DNA from: Prauserella isguenensis
GTDB lineage: Bacteria; Actinomycetota; Actinomycetes; Mycobacteriales; Pseudonocardiaceae
Direction: 5' to 3'
Assembly: GCF_014191605.1 (NCBI RefSeq)
Contig: NZ_JACHWU010000002.1
Span: forward strand, 124,001 to 188,000
DNA length: 64,000 nucleotides
Shown: positions 18,463 to 28,317 of the stretch, piece by piece
Numbering within the stretch: the stretch's first letter is position 1
How the letters are laid out: each line of letters starts with the position of its first letter
The notes under the pieces: model-generated
Told to the model about the DNA's origin: nothing
The model's input: only the letters and a program-made list of their open reading frames with translations
The model's database searches: none
Program-made: the position numbers and the translations under genes

Positions 18463-20283
18463 TCAGTCGGTGGCCGGGTCGCCGGTGCGGTCGAGTATGC
18501 GGCTCAGCACGGCGACGAGCTCGCGCTCGGGGTCGTCGACGAGCCTGTGACTCCGCCAGCCGACGTGCTTGTCCGGTCGCACGAGCACCGCCCCGTCCTC
18601 GGCCACGCCGCACAGCTCGGCCCAGTCGAAGTACAGATCGGTCACCGCGCGGCCCGGTCCGATCACGACCGGCTCGACCGGTACTCCCAGCGCCTCGGCG
18701 GCCTTGTGCGCCGCGGCGGCCCACGGCTCGCCCGTGACCCCGGTCAGCAGCGTGAATCCGTCGTAGCCGGCCAGGTCGTGGGTGGACAGTTTCCGCATCC
18801 CGTCGCCCACCCACGCGTGGGGCAGGCGCACGCCCGGGTCGGTCGAGGGTTCGTAGTACAGCTCCGGATCACGCGTCGGCGCCCGTCGTGACGTGCCGTC
18901 GCCGACGACGGCGGATGACACGGCGGGGTCGTAGTACTGGCCGAGCTCCACGCCGTGTGCGTTGAACTCGTAGTTCTTCAGCGCCATCGCCGCGCGCACG
19001 GCCGCGCGTTTCGCCGCACCCTCGGGCGTGTCGTCCTTGCGCTCCTCCAACCGTGCCCGCATCTGCTCGGCGTCGGCGGCCGTGTCGAGTCCGAGTGCGG
19101 TGAAGAGGGCACCGAACTCGCGGGCGGAGGTGTTGGCACGCACCACGATCTGCCGCGCCACAGGTGCCCGTTCGGCGGTGTACGTGTCGAGCAGGCCGGG
19201 GCCGGCCCGGCCCTGCAACACCGCGGCGATCTTCCACGCGAGGTTGTACGAGTCCTGGACCGACGTGTTGGAGCCGAGCCCGTTGCTCGGCGGATGCTTG
19301 TGGACGGCGTCGCCCGCGCAGAACACTCGGCCGTGCTGCAGGTTCGTGGCGTACTGCTCGTTGTTGCCCCACAGCGAGACGCCGGTGATCTCGACGTCCA
19401 GCTCCGGGTCGCCGACGAGCTCGCGGACGATCCGCACGGCGTCCTCGTCGGTCACCTCGGGCGGTCCCTGCTCGATGTCGTAGCCCCATACGATGAGCCA
19501 CTCGTTCCACGGGCGCACCATTCGCACGAGGCCCGCGCCGATCCCGCCGACGTCGGCGCCCGGGCGGATCACCCAGTACAGCACCGAGGGGCGGTGGCCG
19601 CAGAGCTGCGAGAGGTCGGCCTTGAACGTGATGTTCATCGACCCCGCGATGTCCATGCGCCCCTCGTACGGCAGGCCGATGTCGGCGGCGACCTGCGAGC
19701 GCGCACCGTCGGCGCCGATCAGGTACCGCGCGCGAATCGTGTACTCGGTGCCGCTGAACCGGTCGAGCACCCGGACGTTCACGCCCTCGTCGTCCTGCGT
19801 GTGGCCGAGGTACTCGGTACTGAACCGCGTCTGCGTGCCCCGCACGGTGGCGGCGCGCACCAGGGTCGGTTCGAGATACGTCTGTGGGATGTCGCACGGC
19901 AGCGACGGTGAGGCGAGTTCGTAGTCGGCGCGGCGCGCGGGATGGGTGCCCCACGTGAGGATGCGGCCGATCTCCTCACCGGCGATCGCGGTGCAGAAGA
20001 CGGTGTCGCCCATCAGGTGGTGCGGGGTCGCGTCGGCGAGGACGCGGTCCTCGATGCCCAGGTCGCGGAAGATCTCCATGGTCCGCTGGTTGGTGATGTG
20101 GGCCCGCGGCGTGTTCGCCGTCCAGCGGTACTTGGTGATCATCGTGTTGCGGACGCCGAGCGTCGACAGGAACAGGGCCGCGGACGCGCCCGCGGGCCCC
20201 GAACCGACGATCAGCACGTCGGTCTCGATCACGGTGGTGGTCGGCTGTGCGGTTTCGGAGAGTCCGTCGTCGAAAGTCACCAT
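18463..20283 (-). CDS. FAD-dependent aromatic monooxygenase (TfdB/phenol hydroxylase-like)
   Basis: 606 residues, the usual length of 2,4-dichlorophenol 6-monooxygenase and relatives. FAD motifs: [15 protein letters not shown] (about residues 24-38), [11 protein letters not shown], and [19 protein letters not shown]-terminal thioredoxin-like domain ([16 protein letters not shown] onward). It hydroxylates phenols with NAD(P)H and O2, supplying the ring-cleavage enzyme encoded 59 bases downstream. The exact phenol is unknown. Confidence 0.9.
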   Translation of the reverse strand: MVTFDDGLSETAQPTTTVIETDVLIVGSGPAGASAALFLSTLGVRNTMITKYRWTANTPRAHITNQRTMEIFRDLGIEDRVLADATPHHLMGDTVFCTAIAGEEIGRILTWGTHPARRADYELASPSLPCDIPQTYLEPTLVRAATVRGTQTRFSTEYLGHTQDDEGVNVRVLDRFSGTEYTIRARYLIGADGARSQVAADIGLPYEGRMDIAGSMNITFKADLSQLCGHRPSVLYWVIRPGADVGGIGAGLVRMVRPWNEWLIVWGYDIEQGPPEVTDEDAVRIVRELVGDPELDVEITGVSLWGNNEQYATNLQHGRVFCAGDAVHKHPPSNGLGSNTSVQDSYNLAWKIAAVLQGRAGPGLLDTYTAERAPVARQIVVRANTSAREFGALFTALGLDTAADAEQMRARLEERKDDTPEGAAKRAAVRAAMALKNYEFNAHGVELGQYYDPAVSSAVVGDGTSRRAPTRDPELYYEPSTDPGVRLPHAWVGDGMRKLSTHDLAGYDGFTLLTGVTGEPWAAAAHKAAEALGVPVEPVVIGPGRAVTDLYFDWAELCGVAEDGAVLVRPDKHVGWRSHRLVDDPERELVAVLSRILDRTGDPATD

Positions 20284-20414
20284 GGTTCACCGGCCTCCGT
20301 CGTCGGCACCCGGCCTTGTCGCCGGAACGTGGCCGACACGGTGCCACCTGCCCTGGGAGGGAAGGGCGGTCGCGGGCCGGGATGGCGGAAACGAGCAAAA
20401 AGCCGGGAGCGGTG

Positions 20415-21341
20415 TCAACGCGCGCAGGCGTCGCGGCGATCGCGGAGCGGCGTCGTGCCGAAACGCGCCCGATAGCTGCGGGAGAAGTGCGCCTGCGAGC
20501 CGAACCCGTGGCGTGCGGCGACCTCGGCGAGCGTCTCGGCTCGTGCGGCGGGGTCGGTGACGACGGCGCGTGCGGCGTCGAGGCGGGCGGCGAGCACGGC
20601 CTGCGGCACGCTGTGGCCCGTCTCGGCGAACACCCGGGAGAGTTGCCGCTCGGACACGCCGACCGCCCGGGCGATCCGGCCGGCGGACAGCTCGGGGTCG
20701 GCCAGGTGGCGGGAGATGACCGCACGCGCCGCGGCGAGGTGACCGGCCGCGGCGGGCTGTGCACCCACGAGTGCCGGGAGCAATGCGAGTACGTCCGCCT
20801 CGAGTGCCGCCCGTTCGCCCGTGCCGTGGAGTGCGGTGGCGACGAGCGAGCCGAGGGCGTCGCCGTACGGGGAGCGGGCGCCGATGATCCGCGGTCGCGT
20901 GAGTCCTGAGCGGCCGGTCGTCTCGTGCAGCACGTCGCGGGGCGCCTTGACGACGAGCTCGGTCAGCCCGCGTGTGAATCCCCGGCGGAACGGCCGGTCG
21001 GCATCGCACACGAGCGCCTGTCCCGGCGACAGCAGCTCGCGGCCGTCGCGGTGCTCGAACCACCCTTGGCCCGCCAACGCGAGGTAGACGACGACCCCGT
21101 CCCCGGGACAGGCGGCGATCTGCGCGGGGGCGCGTTCGACGACGTGCGGGGACCCGGTGACCTTTGCCAGTTGCAACCGGGTGAGTGTGAGGTTCAGTTC
21201 GGTCCCGACGAACGGCGTGTCGCCCGGCGGGTGGGCGCGGAGTCCGAGGAGCGAGCGCACGTTGTGGTCCTCCCACGCGGCCAGCCTGCGGGCTTCGGGC
21301 ACGTCGCCGGTGTGGAAGCGGGTCGGGCAGGGCACGGTCAC
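20415..21341 (-). CDS. AraC family transcriptional regulator (first)
   Basis: 308 residues: N-terminal cupin-like effector domain of the AraC_binding_2 type and a C-terminal double helix-turn-helix with SAGRIARAVGVSERQLSRVF and VAARHGFGSQAHFSRSYRAR. GTG start preceded by a duplicated GGAGGA ribosome site. It lies between the second AraC gene and the monooxygenase gene, same strand, and probably activates this cluster in response to an aromatic compound. Confidence 0.9.
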   Translation of the reverse strand: MTVPCPTRFHTGDVPEARRLAAWEDHNVRSLLGLRAHPPGDTPFVGTELNLTLTRLQLAKVTGSPHVVERAPAQIAACPGDGVVVYLALAGQGWFEHRDGRELLSPGQALVCDADRPFRRGFTRGLTELVVKAPRDVLHETTGRSGLTRPRIIGARSPYGDALGSLVATALHGTGERAALEADVLALLPALVGAQPAAAGHLAAARAVISRHLADPELSAGRIARAVGVSERQLSRVFAETGHSVPQAVLAARLDAARAVVTDPAARAETLAEVAARHGFGSQAHFSRSYRARFGTTPLRDRRDACAR

Positions 21342-21345
21342 GGGC

Positions 21346-21378
21346 GTCCTCCGTTCACGGGTGTCCTCCGTTCACGGG
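21346..21378 (-). repeat. 17-bp tandem duplication over an AraC stop and the next ribosome site
   Basis: GTCCTCCGTTCACGGG occurs at 21346-21361 and again at 21363-21378. On the coding strand each copy carries GGAGGAC, so the downstream AraC gene has two Shine-Dalgarno sequences in tandem. The upstream AraC stop codon (21372-21374) lies in one copy. Confidence 0.95.
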
Positions 21379-22400
21379 TGGCGAGGCGGGGTCGGGCGTG
21401 GGGGAGCGGCCACTCGTTCGGTGACGGCGGCGTCCGCCAGCGCGTTCCTGCGGAACTGCGCGGGCGTCAGGCCGGTCTCGCGCTTGAACACCTGTCCGAA
21501 GTGCGACGGCCCGCCGAAACCCCAGCGCGCGCCGATCGCCGATGCGGGCACCTGTGCGAGCGCGGGGTCGGCGAGGTCGAGCCGGCAGCGCTCGATGCGC
21601 CGCTGCCGGATGTACCGCGCGACCGTGGTGCCGGTTCGTTCGAAGAGCGCGTGCAGCGAACGCGGGGACAGGAAGTGGGCCGCCGCGATCCGCCCCGGGT
21701 CCAGGTCGGAGTCGGACAGGTGCGCGTCGATGTGGTCGAGGACGCGTTCGAGCTGCTCCTCCTCCCGCTTGTTCGGGGGAGCGTGGGTGCCGAGTTCGCC
21801 CAGCAGCATGGTGCCGACCAGGGTCATCAGCGAGTGCACGGTCGTGTGCCCGTGGACGCCGAGCGATTCGAGGTTGCGGTTGACGCCCAGGATCGTGCTC
21901 CACACGGCGTCGTTGAGTCCGGGGTCGCACGCCATCGGCCGTGCGGTGAGCTCGGCGAGGCGGTCGCCGTGGTGCGAGGCGATCGCCGTCTTCGGGAACC
22001 GGATACACGTCGACCGGTAGTCCTCACCGACGGTGAGGACTGCGGGCCTGCTGGAGTCGTAGAGGGCGAACAGGCCGGGTTCGAGCGCCGCTGTCCGGTC
22101 GTCCTGCTCGATGCGGATCCGCCCTTGCAGCTGCAGGGTGAGCACGTAGAACCCGGTGTCGTCCTCGCTGATAGTGCGGTGGTCGCGGTAGGCGGCGTGT
22201 GGGCCCGAGGTCATGTCGATGAAGCTGACCCCGTGCAGGTACCGCTCGCGGACCGTGCCGGTGAACCGTTCGGGCCGGGCGCAGTCGAACTCGAAGCGGA
22301 ACACGCTGCGCCGGACGGCGTCCTTCCAGGACGGGAACGTGACCGGGCGGGGCGACGGTCCGGTCACGGTGAATCGCTCGGTCAGCGACGTAAGTGACAT
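21372..22400 (-). CDS. AraC family transcriptional regulator (second)
   Basis: 342 residues, AraC_binding_2 sensory half followed by DNA-binding half (GRIAAAHFLSPRSLHALFER and GARWGFGGPSHFGQVFKRE). The recognition helix differs from that of the neighbouring AraC protein, so the two probably bind different sites. ATG 22400 is preferred since GGAG ends nine bases before it; ATG 22409 is only adjacent to the same GGAG. It is divergent from the extradiol dioxygenase operon and probably drives one or both directions. Confidence 0.9.
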   Translation of the reverse strand: MSLTSLTERFTVTGPSPRPVTFPSWKDAVRRSVFRFEFDCARPERFTGTVRERYLHGVSFIDMTSGPHAAYRDHRTISEDDTGFYVLTLQLQGRIRIEQDDRTAALEPGLFALYDSSRPAVLTVGEDYRSTCIRFPKTAIASHHGDRLAELTARPMACDPGLNDAVWSTILGVNRNLESLGVHGHTTVHSLMTLVGTMLLGELGTHAPPNKREEEQLERVLDHIDAHLSDSDLDPGRIAAAHFLSPRSLHALFERTGTTVARYIRQRRIERCRLDLADPALAQVPASAIGARWGFGGPSHFGQVFKRETGLTPAQFRRNALADAAVTERVAAPPRPTPPRHP

Positions 22401-22614
22401 CGTTGTCATCTCCACAGCTGGCGACTGCACGTCGTTCGGGCGACGGTACCCAGCGGCCGTCCCGCACACCATGACCTGCGGCGGGTGGGCGGTCCGGCGC
22501 AGGTGAGAGGTGGTGCGCGGGTTCGACATCGTCGTGCGCTCTCGCGTCACACACCGCTGGGCGGGCGTTCCTACAGTTCGGCTCAGCGGATTTCTCAGTG
22601 TGGAGGAGCCATCG

Positions 22615-23568
22615 ATGACATACGTGACAGGGTCGCACCACGTGACGCTCTCCGTGGCCGACGCCCAGGAAGACGTCGATTTTCACGTCAAGGTCCTCGG
22701 GATGCGCTTCATCAAGCGCACCGTGCTGTTTGACGGCTCGCTGCCCGTCTACCACCTGTACTACTCGAACGCCGCCGGCGATCCGTCGAGCGTGGTGACG
22801 ACGTTCCCGTGGGCCCAGGCCGGGTTCTACGGCAAGCGCGGCACCAACCAGGCGCGTGAGGTGCTGCTGTCGGTGCCGGACCACTCGCTGGACTTCTGGT
22901 ACGACCGGCTCACCGCCCACGACATCGAGGTGGCGAACGTCGAACGGTTCGGCAAGCGCAGGCTCGCCTTCCGGCACCCGTCGGGCATCGAGTACGTGTT
23001 CGTCGGCAACAGTGGCGACGAGCGGATCGGCCATCCCGGCTACGGCGTGCCGCAGGAGTACGCGATCCACGGCATCCACGGTGTGGGCGTGCACATGGCC
23101 ACACCGGACCGCATGGTCGAGTTCGCAGGCGAGTCCTTCTTCGCCACCGGCGGGCTCGCCGAGGAGGGCGCGGTGCTCGGGATGCAGATCGGCGACGCGA
23201 AGCACGGCAACCACCTCGAGATCACGGTCAACCGCAGCGACGATCAGGGAACGTGGGGTTACGGTGCCGGCACGTACCACCACTTCGCCTGGAATCTCGA
23301 CACGCTCGACAACCAGGACGCGGTGAAGTTCGGTATCGAAGGCCGTGGCTACACCGACATCTCCGAGCTCAAGGACCGCAAGTACTTCAAGAGCGTCTAC
23401 GTCCGGACGCCGAGCGGGGCACTGTTCGAGCTCGCCGTCACCCACTCCGACGGCGGGTGGACCTGCGACGAGTCGCCGCACGAGCTGGGCAGCCGGTTCC
23501 AGCTGCCCGAACAGTTCGAACACCGCCGCGACGAGTTGTTGGGCAGGCTCGAGCCGATCGACATCTGA
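22615..23568 (+). CDS. Extradiol ring-cleaving dioxygenase, VOC family (MhqO/LinE-like)
   Basis: 317 residues with two pairs of VOC modules. Likely metal ligands are His9 and the second-half residues His155/His160, His222/His223 and Glu272 (LFELAVTHSDGG). Relatives (MhqO, LinE, PcpA) cleave hydroquinones with Fe(II). ATG 22615 has GGAGGAG seven bases upstream. First gene of a tightly packed five-gene operon that ends with an MhqD-like hydrolase, resembling the quinone-detoxifying mhq set of Bacillus. Confidence 0.88.
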   Translation: MTYVTGSHHVTLSVADAQEDVDFHVKVLGMRFIKRTVLFDGSLPVYHLYYSNAAGDPSSVVTTFPWAQAGFYGKRGTNQAREVLLSVPDHSLDFWYDRLTAHDIEVANVERFGKRRLAFRHPSGIEYVFVGNSGDERIGHPGYGVPQEYAIHGIHGVGVHMATPDRMVEFAGESFFATGGLAEEGAVLGMQIGDAKHGNHLEITVNRSDDQGTWGYGAGTYHHFAWNLDTLDNQDAVKFGIEGRGYTDISELKDRKYFKSVYVRTPSGALFELAVTHSDGGWTCDESPHELGSRFQLPEQFEHRRDELLGRLEPIDI

Positions 23569-23602
23569 CCGTGGCCCCCCGGACAAGCGTGAGGTGACGG
23601 AC

Positions 23603-24625
23603 ATGACGGCACCGCATGTGGCGGGCGGCCACGAGCTGACCGTCCGCCGCGGACAGTTCTGGATCCCCGGCGAGCGGGTCGCGGCCGAACACGGAACCGT
23701 GCAGCGCGCCCCGATGTTCGTGTCGTGGGAGGCGCCGCCGGAGGGCGCGCACGCCGTGCCGCTCGTACTCGTGCACGGCGGCGGCGGACAGGGCACCGAC
23801 TGGACGGGCACTCCCGACGGCAGGCCGGGGTGGGCCACGCGTTTCGTCGAGGCGGGCTTCGCGGTCTACATCGTCGACCGCTGCGGGCACGGGAGGTCGC
23901 CGTACCACCCGGACGTGGTCGGGCCGATGGGCGCGCAGTTCCCGTACGAGGCCGCCACGGCCCTGTTCCTGCCCGACGCGGTGCGGGAGCACCAGACACA
24001 GTGGACGTTCGCGAGGGAGATCGGCTCCGACGACGTCGATCAGCTCCTGAGTCCGATGGGTCCGCTGCCCGCGGACCTCGCCGAGTCGCAACGGTTGGAC
24101 GCGGAGCGGCTCGCCACACTGCTCGACATCATCGGCGAGGCGGTGCTCGTGACGCACTCGGCGGGCGGTCCGGTCGGCTGGCTCGCCGCGGCCGCGCGGC
24201 CGGGGAGCACGGCGGCGATCGTCGCCGTCGAACCGGTCGGGCCGCCTTTCGCGGAGATTCCCGGCATGGGCACGCTCATGTGGGGACTCACGAGCGCGGA
24301 GATCGCATGCGACCCGCCCGCGACGACTCCGGAGGAGGTGCAGGGACGGCGCATCCCGGGGCTGGCGGACACGCCGGTCGCGGTGGTGACCGGCGGTGCC
24401 TCGGCGTTCGCCGACTTCGCGCCGCAGGTCGCGGACTTCCTGGCCGGCGCGGGCGCCGACGCCCGGCGGGTGCACCTGCCCGACCACGGCATCACCGGCA
24501 ACGGCCACGGACTGATCTTCGAGGCCAACTCGGACGAGACCGTCAAGCCGGTCATCGATTGGATTCTGAGCGCCGTCGAGCCGCATGCGACGGCCGCGGC
24601 ACCGACCCGAGGACGGACATCATGA
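23603..24625 (+). CDS. Alpha/beta hydrolase
   Basis: 340 residues. Oxyanion motif VLVHGGGGQGTDW, nucleophile in VTHSAGGPVG (Ser of HSAGG), and a candidate catalytic His in LPDHGITGNGHG near the C-terminus. ATG 23603 lies 34 bases after the dioxygenase gene with GAGGTGA upstream, and its stop overlaps the next start (ATGA). In this setting it could hydrolyse an ester substrate upstream of the pathway or a ring-cleavage product; sequence does not decide. Confidence 0.85.
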   Translation: MTAPHVAGGHELTVRRGQFWIPGERVAAEHGTVQRAPMFVSWEAPPEGAHAVPLVLVHGGGGQGTDWTGTPDGRPGWATRFVEAGFAVYIVDRCGHGRSPYHPDVVGPMGAQFPYEAATALFLPDAVREHQTQWTFAREIGSDDVDQLLSPMGPLPADLAESQRLDAERLATLLDIIGEAVLVTHSAGGPVGWLAAAARPGSTAAIVAVEPVGPPFAEIPGMGTLMWGLTSAEIACDPPATTPEEVQGRRIPGLADTPVAVVTGGASAFADFAPQVADFLAGAGADARRVHLPDHGITGNGHGLIFEANSDETVKPVIDWILSAVEPHATAAAPTRGRTS

Positions 24626-25800
24626 ACGAGCTGTACGTCAGTGACCACTTCGACGCGCTCATGGAGCGCCTCGACACCATCACACCGGTCCTGGAGGAGA
24701 ACGCCGACCAGGGTGAGGAACTGGGCCGGTTGTCCGACGAGGCCGCGAAGGCACTGTGGGAGAGCGGGATCTTCAAGGTCGGCATCCCGCGCGAACTCGG
24801 CGGCTACGAGTTCTCGCCGCGCCAGGTGATCGACACGATCGCGAAGGTGTCCTACGCCGACGCCTCGGCGGGGTGGGCGTTCATGGCGTTGCAGATGGTG
24901 ACCGGGACGACGGCCGCCTACCTGGGGCCGGACGCCGTGGCGGACCTGTTCCCCGACACGGCCGAGGACAGGTACGCGCTGATCGCAGGGCAGGGCACGA
25001 AACTCGGGACCGCGGTCAAGACCGACGGCGGGTATCGCATCAGCGGGCACTGGCACTTCGCATCGGGGATCTCGATGGCGACCCACATCCACACCGCCGC
25101 GCTGTGCGAGGAGACCGGTGAGGCGTTGATCTTCACCCTCCCCAAGGATCAGGCGACGGTCGTCGACAACTGGGATGTCATGGGACTGCGGGGCACGAGC
25201 AGCCACGACTACGTGTGCGAGGACCTGTTCGTTCCGGAGAGCCACGTCTACGACATCGCGACGACCACCACACTGCACGGTGGGGCGATCTACCGCATGG
25301 GGCTCGCCAACATGTCCGGTATCTGCCACACGGGGTGGGCGCTCGGCGTCGGCAGGCGGATGCTCGACGAGATGAAGGCCCTGGCGGCCAAGAAAACCGG
25401 CGCTCCGAACGCGTCGGTGGATACCCGGCAGTTCTACGCCGAGTACGCCGAGGCCGAGGCGAAGCTGCGGTCGGCACGAGCCTGGGCGATGGACGTCTGG
25501 GAGGCCAACGAGGCCACATTGGACGCCGGCGAGCCGCTCGACACGGAGCAGGAGACGATCACGCGGCTGATGCTGAACAACACGACGTGGTCGGTGCACG
25601 CGGTGGGGCAGACCGTCTACAAGTGGGCTGCCACCGCGGCGCTGCGGCGCGGCGCCCTGCAGCGGTTCTTCCGCGATCTGCACGCGGGCACGCAGCACGT
25701 CACGTCCGGTCCGGTGGTGTTGCAGAACTGCGGCAAACTGCTCAGCGGCCTGGCGCCGAACGCACAGTGGGTGTTCCTGGAGCTGCAGGAGGCGCAGTGA
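24622..25800 (+). CDS. Acyl-CoA-dehydrogenase-fold flavin monooxygenase (oxygenase component)
   Basis: 392 residues of the acyl-CoA dehydrogenase fold, but of the group that acts as reduced-flavin-dependent hydroxylases (HsaA/HpaH-like): WHFASGISMATH replaces the usual acyl-CoA site, and the C-terminus is FFRDLHAGTQHVTSGPVV. The pairing with a flavin reductase whose start overlaps this gene's stop supports a two-component monooxygenase. It probably hydroxylates a phenol to a hydroquinone-type ring for the dioxygenase. Confidence 0.82.
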   Translation: MNELYVSDHFDALMERLDTITPVLEENADQGEELGRLSDEAAKALWESGIFKVGIPRELGGYEFSPRQVIDTIAKVSYADASAGWAFMALQMVTGTTAAYLGPDAVADLFPDTAEDRYALIAGQGTKLGTAVKTDGGYRISGHWHFASGISMATHIHTAALCEETGEALIFTLPKDQATVVDNWDVMGLRGTSSHDYVCEDLFVPESHVYDIATTTTLHGGAIYRMGLANMSGICHTGWALGVGRRMLDEMKALAAKKTGAPNASVDTRQFYAEYAEAEAKLRSARAWAMDVWEANEATLDAGEPLDTEQETITRLMLNNTTWSVHAVGQTVYKWAATAALRRGALQRFFRDLHAGTQHVTSGPVVLQNCGKLLSGLAPNAQWVFLELQEAQ

Positions 25801-26309
25801 TGACCGAGTGCGACGACGCCCTGGCCGATCGCTTCGCGGCCGCGTTCCGCACGCATCCGGCCGGGGTGGCCATCATCACGGCCGACGACGGCGCGGGACC
25901 CGCCGGGCTGACGGCGACGTCGGTCATCTCCCTCAGCGCACGGCCCGCTCTGCTGGCGTTCTCGTTGTCGGCCCGCTCGTCGGCGGCACCGCGCATCGAG
26001 GCGGCGGGCAACGTCGTCGTCCACCTGCTCGATGCCGGGCAGGTCGACCTGGCGAAGCGGTTCGCCACGGGCGGCATCGACCGGTTCGCACCGCCGTGCC
26101 GGTGGCACCGGCTGCCCACCGGCGAACCCGTGCTGTCGTCCGTGGGGACGTGGCTGCGGGGGCGGATCGCCGACGGGCTGACGGCGGGCGGCTCGACACT
26201 CGTCGTGGTCGAGGTCGAGGAGGTCGGGCCGGGCGCCGCGGCCGACGCGCCGCTCGTGTACCGGGACCGCACCTGGTACGCGCTCGACGAGCGGGCGGTG
26301 ACCGCATGA
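25800..26309 (+). CDS. Flavin reductase (HpaC-like), partner of the monooxygenase
   Basis: 169 residues of the flavin-reductase-like split barrel: GVAIITADDGAGPAGLTATS and SLSARPALLAFSLS are the flavin-binding strands. It reduces FMN or FAD with NAD(P)H and passes it to the upstream oxygenase. Starts in the stop codon of that gene (TGATG) and ends inside the start of the next (ATGA). Confidence 0.88.
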   Translation: MTECDDALADRFAAAFRTHPAGVAIITADDGAGPAGLTATSVISLSARPALLAFSLSARSSAAPRIEAAGNVVVHLLDAGQVDLAKRFATGGIDRFAPPCRWHRLPTGEPVLSSVGTWLRGRIADGLTAGGSTLVVVEVEEVGPGAAADAPLVYRDRTWYALDERAVTA

Positions 26310-26941
26310 GCTCGCCGCTGCAGGAATGGGGCGTGCCGGCCGAACGGGCCGAGTTGGCCGTCCTGACGGTGCACGGTCGCGGCCAGGACCCGGCCTTCAT
26401 GCGGGCGACCTCGGAGCGGTTCGGACCGGCCCCGGTGCGGTTCTTCGCCCCGGAGGCCGAGGGCAACACCTGGTATCCGCTGTCGTTCCTCGAACCGGCG
26501 GATCGGAACGAACCGGCGCTCGGTCGGTCGTTGCAGGTGCTCGAGGACGCGTTCGGGCGGGTCGCGCGGGCCGGGTTCGACGCGCGGCGGATCGTGCTCT
26601 GGGGCTTCTCGCAGGGCGCGTGCCTGATGTCGCAGCTGATCCTCACCGCGCCACGCCCGGTGGCGGGCCTCGTGGTGTTCACCGGTGGATACATCGGTAC
26701 CGAGCCACCGAGGCCGGAGGCGGGCTCGCTGCACGACGTCCCCACCGTGGTCCGGAGCGTCGAGCACGATCCGTGGGTGCCGCGCGAGCGGGTCGAGGCG
26801 ACGACTGCACTGCTGCGCGGGGCGGGTGCGGACGTCGATCACCGGATCGCCCCGGGCGACGAGCACGTCATCACCGACGAGGCGTGCCGGATGGCCACCG
26901 AGCTGCTCACCGCCACGGCCGCGCGTGTGTCGTCGGGATGA
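26306..26941 (+). CDS. Phospholipase/carboxylesterase family hydrolase (MhqD-like)
   Basis: 211 residues. Nucleophile elbow LWGFSQGACL (Ser), Asp in VEHDPWVPRE and His in GDEHVITDEA make a full catalytic triad. Same family as MhqD, which accompanies the MhqO dioxygenase in Bacillus. Last gene of the operon, followed by a hairpin terminator. Confidence 0.85.
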   Translation: MSSPLQEWGVPAERAELAVLTVHGRGQDPAFMRATSERFGPAPVRFFAPEAEGNTWYPLSFLEPADRNEPALGRSLQVLEDAFGRVARAGFDARRIVLWGFSQGACLMSQLILTAPRPVAGLVVFTGGYIGTEPPRPEAGSLHDVPTVVRSVEHDPWVPRERVEATTALLRGAGADVDHRIAPGDEHVITDEACRMATELLTATAARVSSG

Positions 26942-26966
26942 CCGCCTCGGGACGACGATCGTGACC

Positions 26967-27002
26967 GTCCCCGGCTGCCGCGGATCCATGGCAGCCGGGG
27001 AC
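26967..27002 (+). terminator. Hairpin terminator of the aromatic operon
   Basis: Perfect 13-bp stem (GTCCCCGGCTGCC at 26967-26979, complement at 26990-27002), 10-base loop. Confidence 0.75.
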
Positions 27003-27399
27003 GTCTCGCGTGTCGTGCCGACGCCGGTCGCGTGGGTCGTTAGCCGCACGATCGGGTGAGGTACTCGAGGACGGGGCGCGGTGTCGGGGGTGCTCCGGTG
27101 TCCGCGGGGCGCGGCCGTCGACCGGCTCGCAGCGGTGGAGCCGGTGCGTTTCCCGTGGTGAGCCCGCCGCGGGTTCGCCACGACCACAGGCCGCGGCGCG
27201 CCCGGCCGCCCCGTGCACGGGTGGAGATCGCCGGGGGTTACCGTGACCCCGGCCACGTCGTAATCAACTCGTGACAACAACGTCATCGGCGGCCGGAACG
27301 GCCGATTCCGTGGCACAGCGCCAAAGGCGGCCATTCGTGCCCAAGACGGTCACCAGTCCCAATACGGCCACATCTCACCGCGCAGGAGGTATCGACACC
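27003..27399 (+). other. Intergenic region before methyltransferase; no gene seen
   Basis: About 400 bases. A weaker GCCGGGG/CCCCGGC hairpin lies near 27228-27252. An in-frame GTG at 27271 could extend the methyltransferase, but it has no ribosome site. Nothing else is recognisable. Confidence 0.5.
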
Positions 27400-28191
27400 G
27401 TGCTCGAGAAGAAGCGTCACAAGGCGGAGCAGCTGGCCAGGGGCGCCTACCGTGCGGTGCGGGACAGGGGTCGCTCACGCGACGTCGAACGGCTCGAAGG
27501 CGAGGTGGCGGCCCTCCGCAAGGACGTGAAGCGGGTGCTGGACCGGGTCGTGGAGTTCGAGATCCGGTCGCGGCGCGACACGGTGTACGCGGGCGATCAG
27601 GAAGCGGCGCTGGAAAGCCACCATTTCGCCCGGGAGAACATGATCGGGGCGGAGCATTTCCGCACGCCCGCCGAGACGCTGCGGCACGCGCTGTCGCTCG
27701 CGCCGACCGGTGGGCTCGCGCTCGAGTTCGGGGTGGCCACCGGCAACACGCTCCGCCTGATCACGTCGGTCCGTGACGACGAGCAGGTCTTCGGCTTCGA
27801 CTCGTTCCAGGGCCTGCCCGAACCGTGGCTCGTCGGGATTCAGGCGGGGACCTTCGCGCGCGAGGATCTGCCGGACGTGCCCGGCGCGGAACTGGTCGTC
27901 GGCTGGTTCGAGGACACCTTGCCGGAGTTCCTCGATCAGCACCCGGGGCCGGTGGACTTCCTGCACATCGACAGTGACCTCTACAGCTCCGCGAAGACGG
28001 TGCTCGATCTCGTCGGTCCTCGGCTGCGCCCCGGCAGCATCGTCGCCTTCGACGAGTACTTCAACTACCCGGGCTGGCAGGAGCACGAGCACAAGGCCTG
28101 GCAGGAATACGTGGAGCGCACGGGCACCTCGTTCACGTATGAGGCCTACACCTACGCCAACCGGCAGGTGGTCGTCCGTATCACCGGCTGA
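27400..28191 (+). CDS. Class I SAM-dependent methyltransferase (TylF/macrocin O-methyltransferase-like)
   Basis: 263 residues. An N-terminal basic coiled region (KKRHKAEQ ... VERLEGEVAALRKDVKRVL) is followed by the methyltransferase fold: SAM loop GLALEFGVATGNTLRL, FGFDSFQGLPEPW, then DFLHIDSDLYSSAKTVLDL and VAFDEYFNYPGW, typical of the TylF/MycF family with metal-binding Asp residues. GTG 27400 is the start because AGGAGGT sits nine bases upstream; the frame open to 27271 lacks such a site. No glycosylation or polyketide genes are near, so the acceptor is unknown. Confidence 0.85.
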   Translation: MLEKKRHKAEQLARGAYRAVRDRGRSRDVERLEGEVAALRKDVKRVLDRVVEFEIRSRRDTVYAGDQEAALESHHFARENMIGAEHFRTPAETLRHALSLAPTGGLALEFGVATGNTLRLITSVRDDEQVFGFDSFQGLPEPWLVGIQAGTFAREDLPDVPGAELVVGWFEDTLPEFLDQHPGPVDFLHIDSDLYSSAKTVLDLVGPRLRPGSIVAFDEYFNYPGWQEHEHKAWQEYVERTGTSFTYEAYTYANRQVVVRITG

Positions 28192-28317
28192 TCAGCAGGT
28201 TCGCGGCCCGGAGTCGGGACTCGTCGTGGCCGGGGGTCTCGACGGCCCGCGCGCGGCGCACCGGTGTGGCCCGCCGCGCCGGGACGGCGTCGTGGGTGGT
28301 GCGGACGTCGGCGGCGC

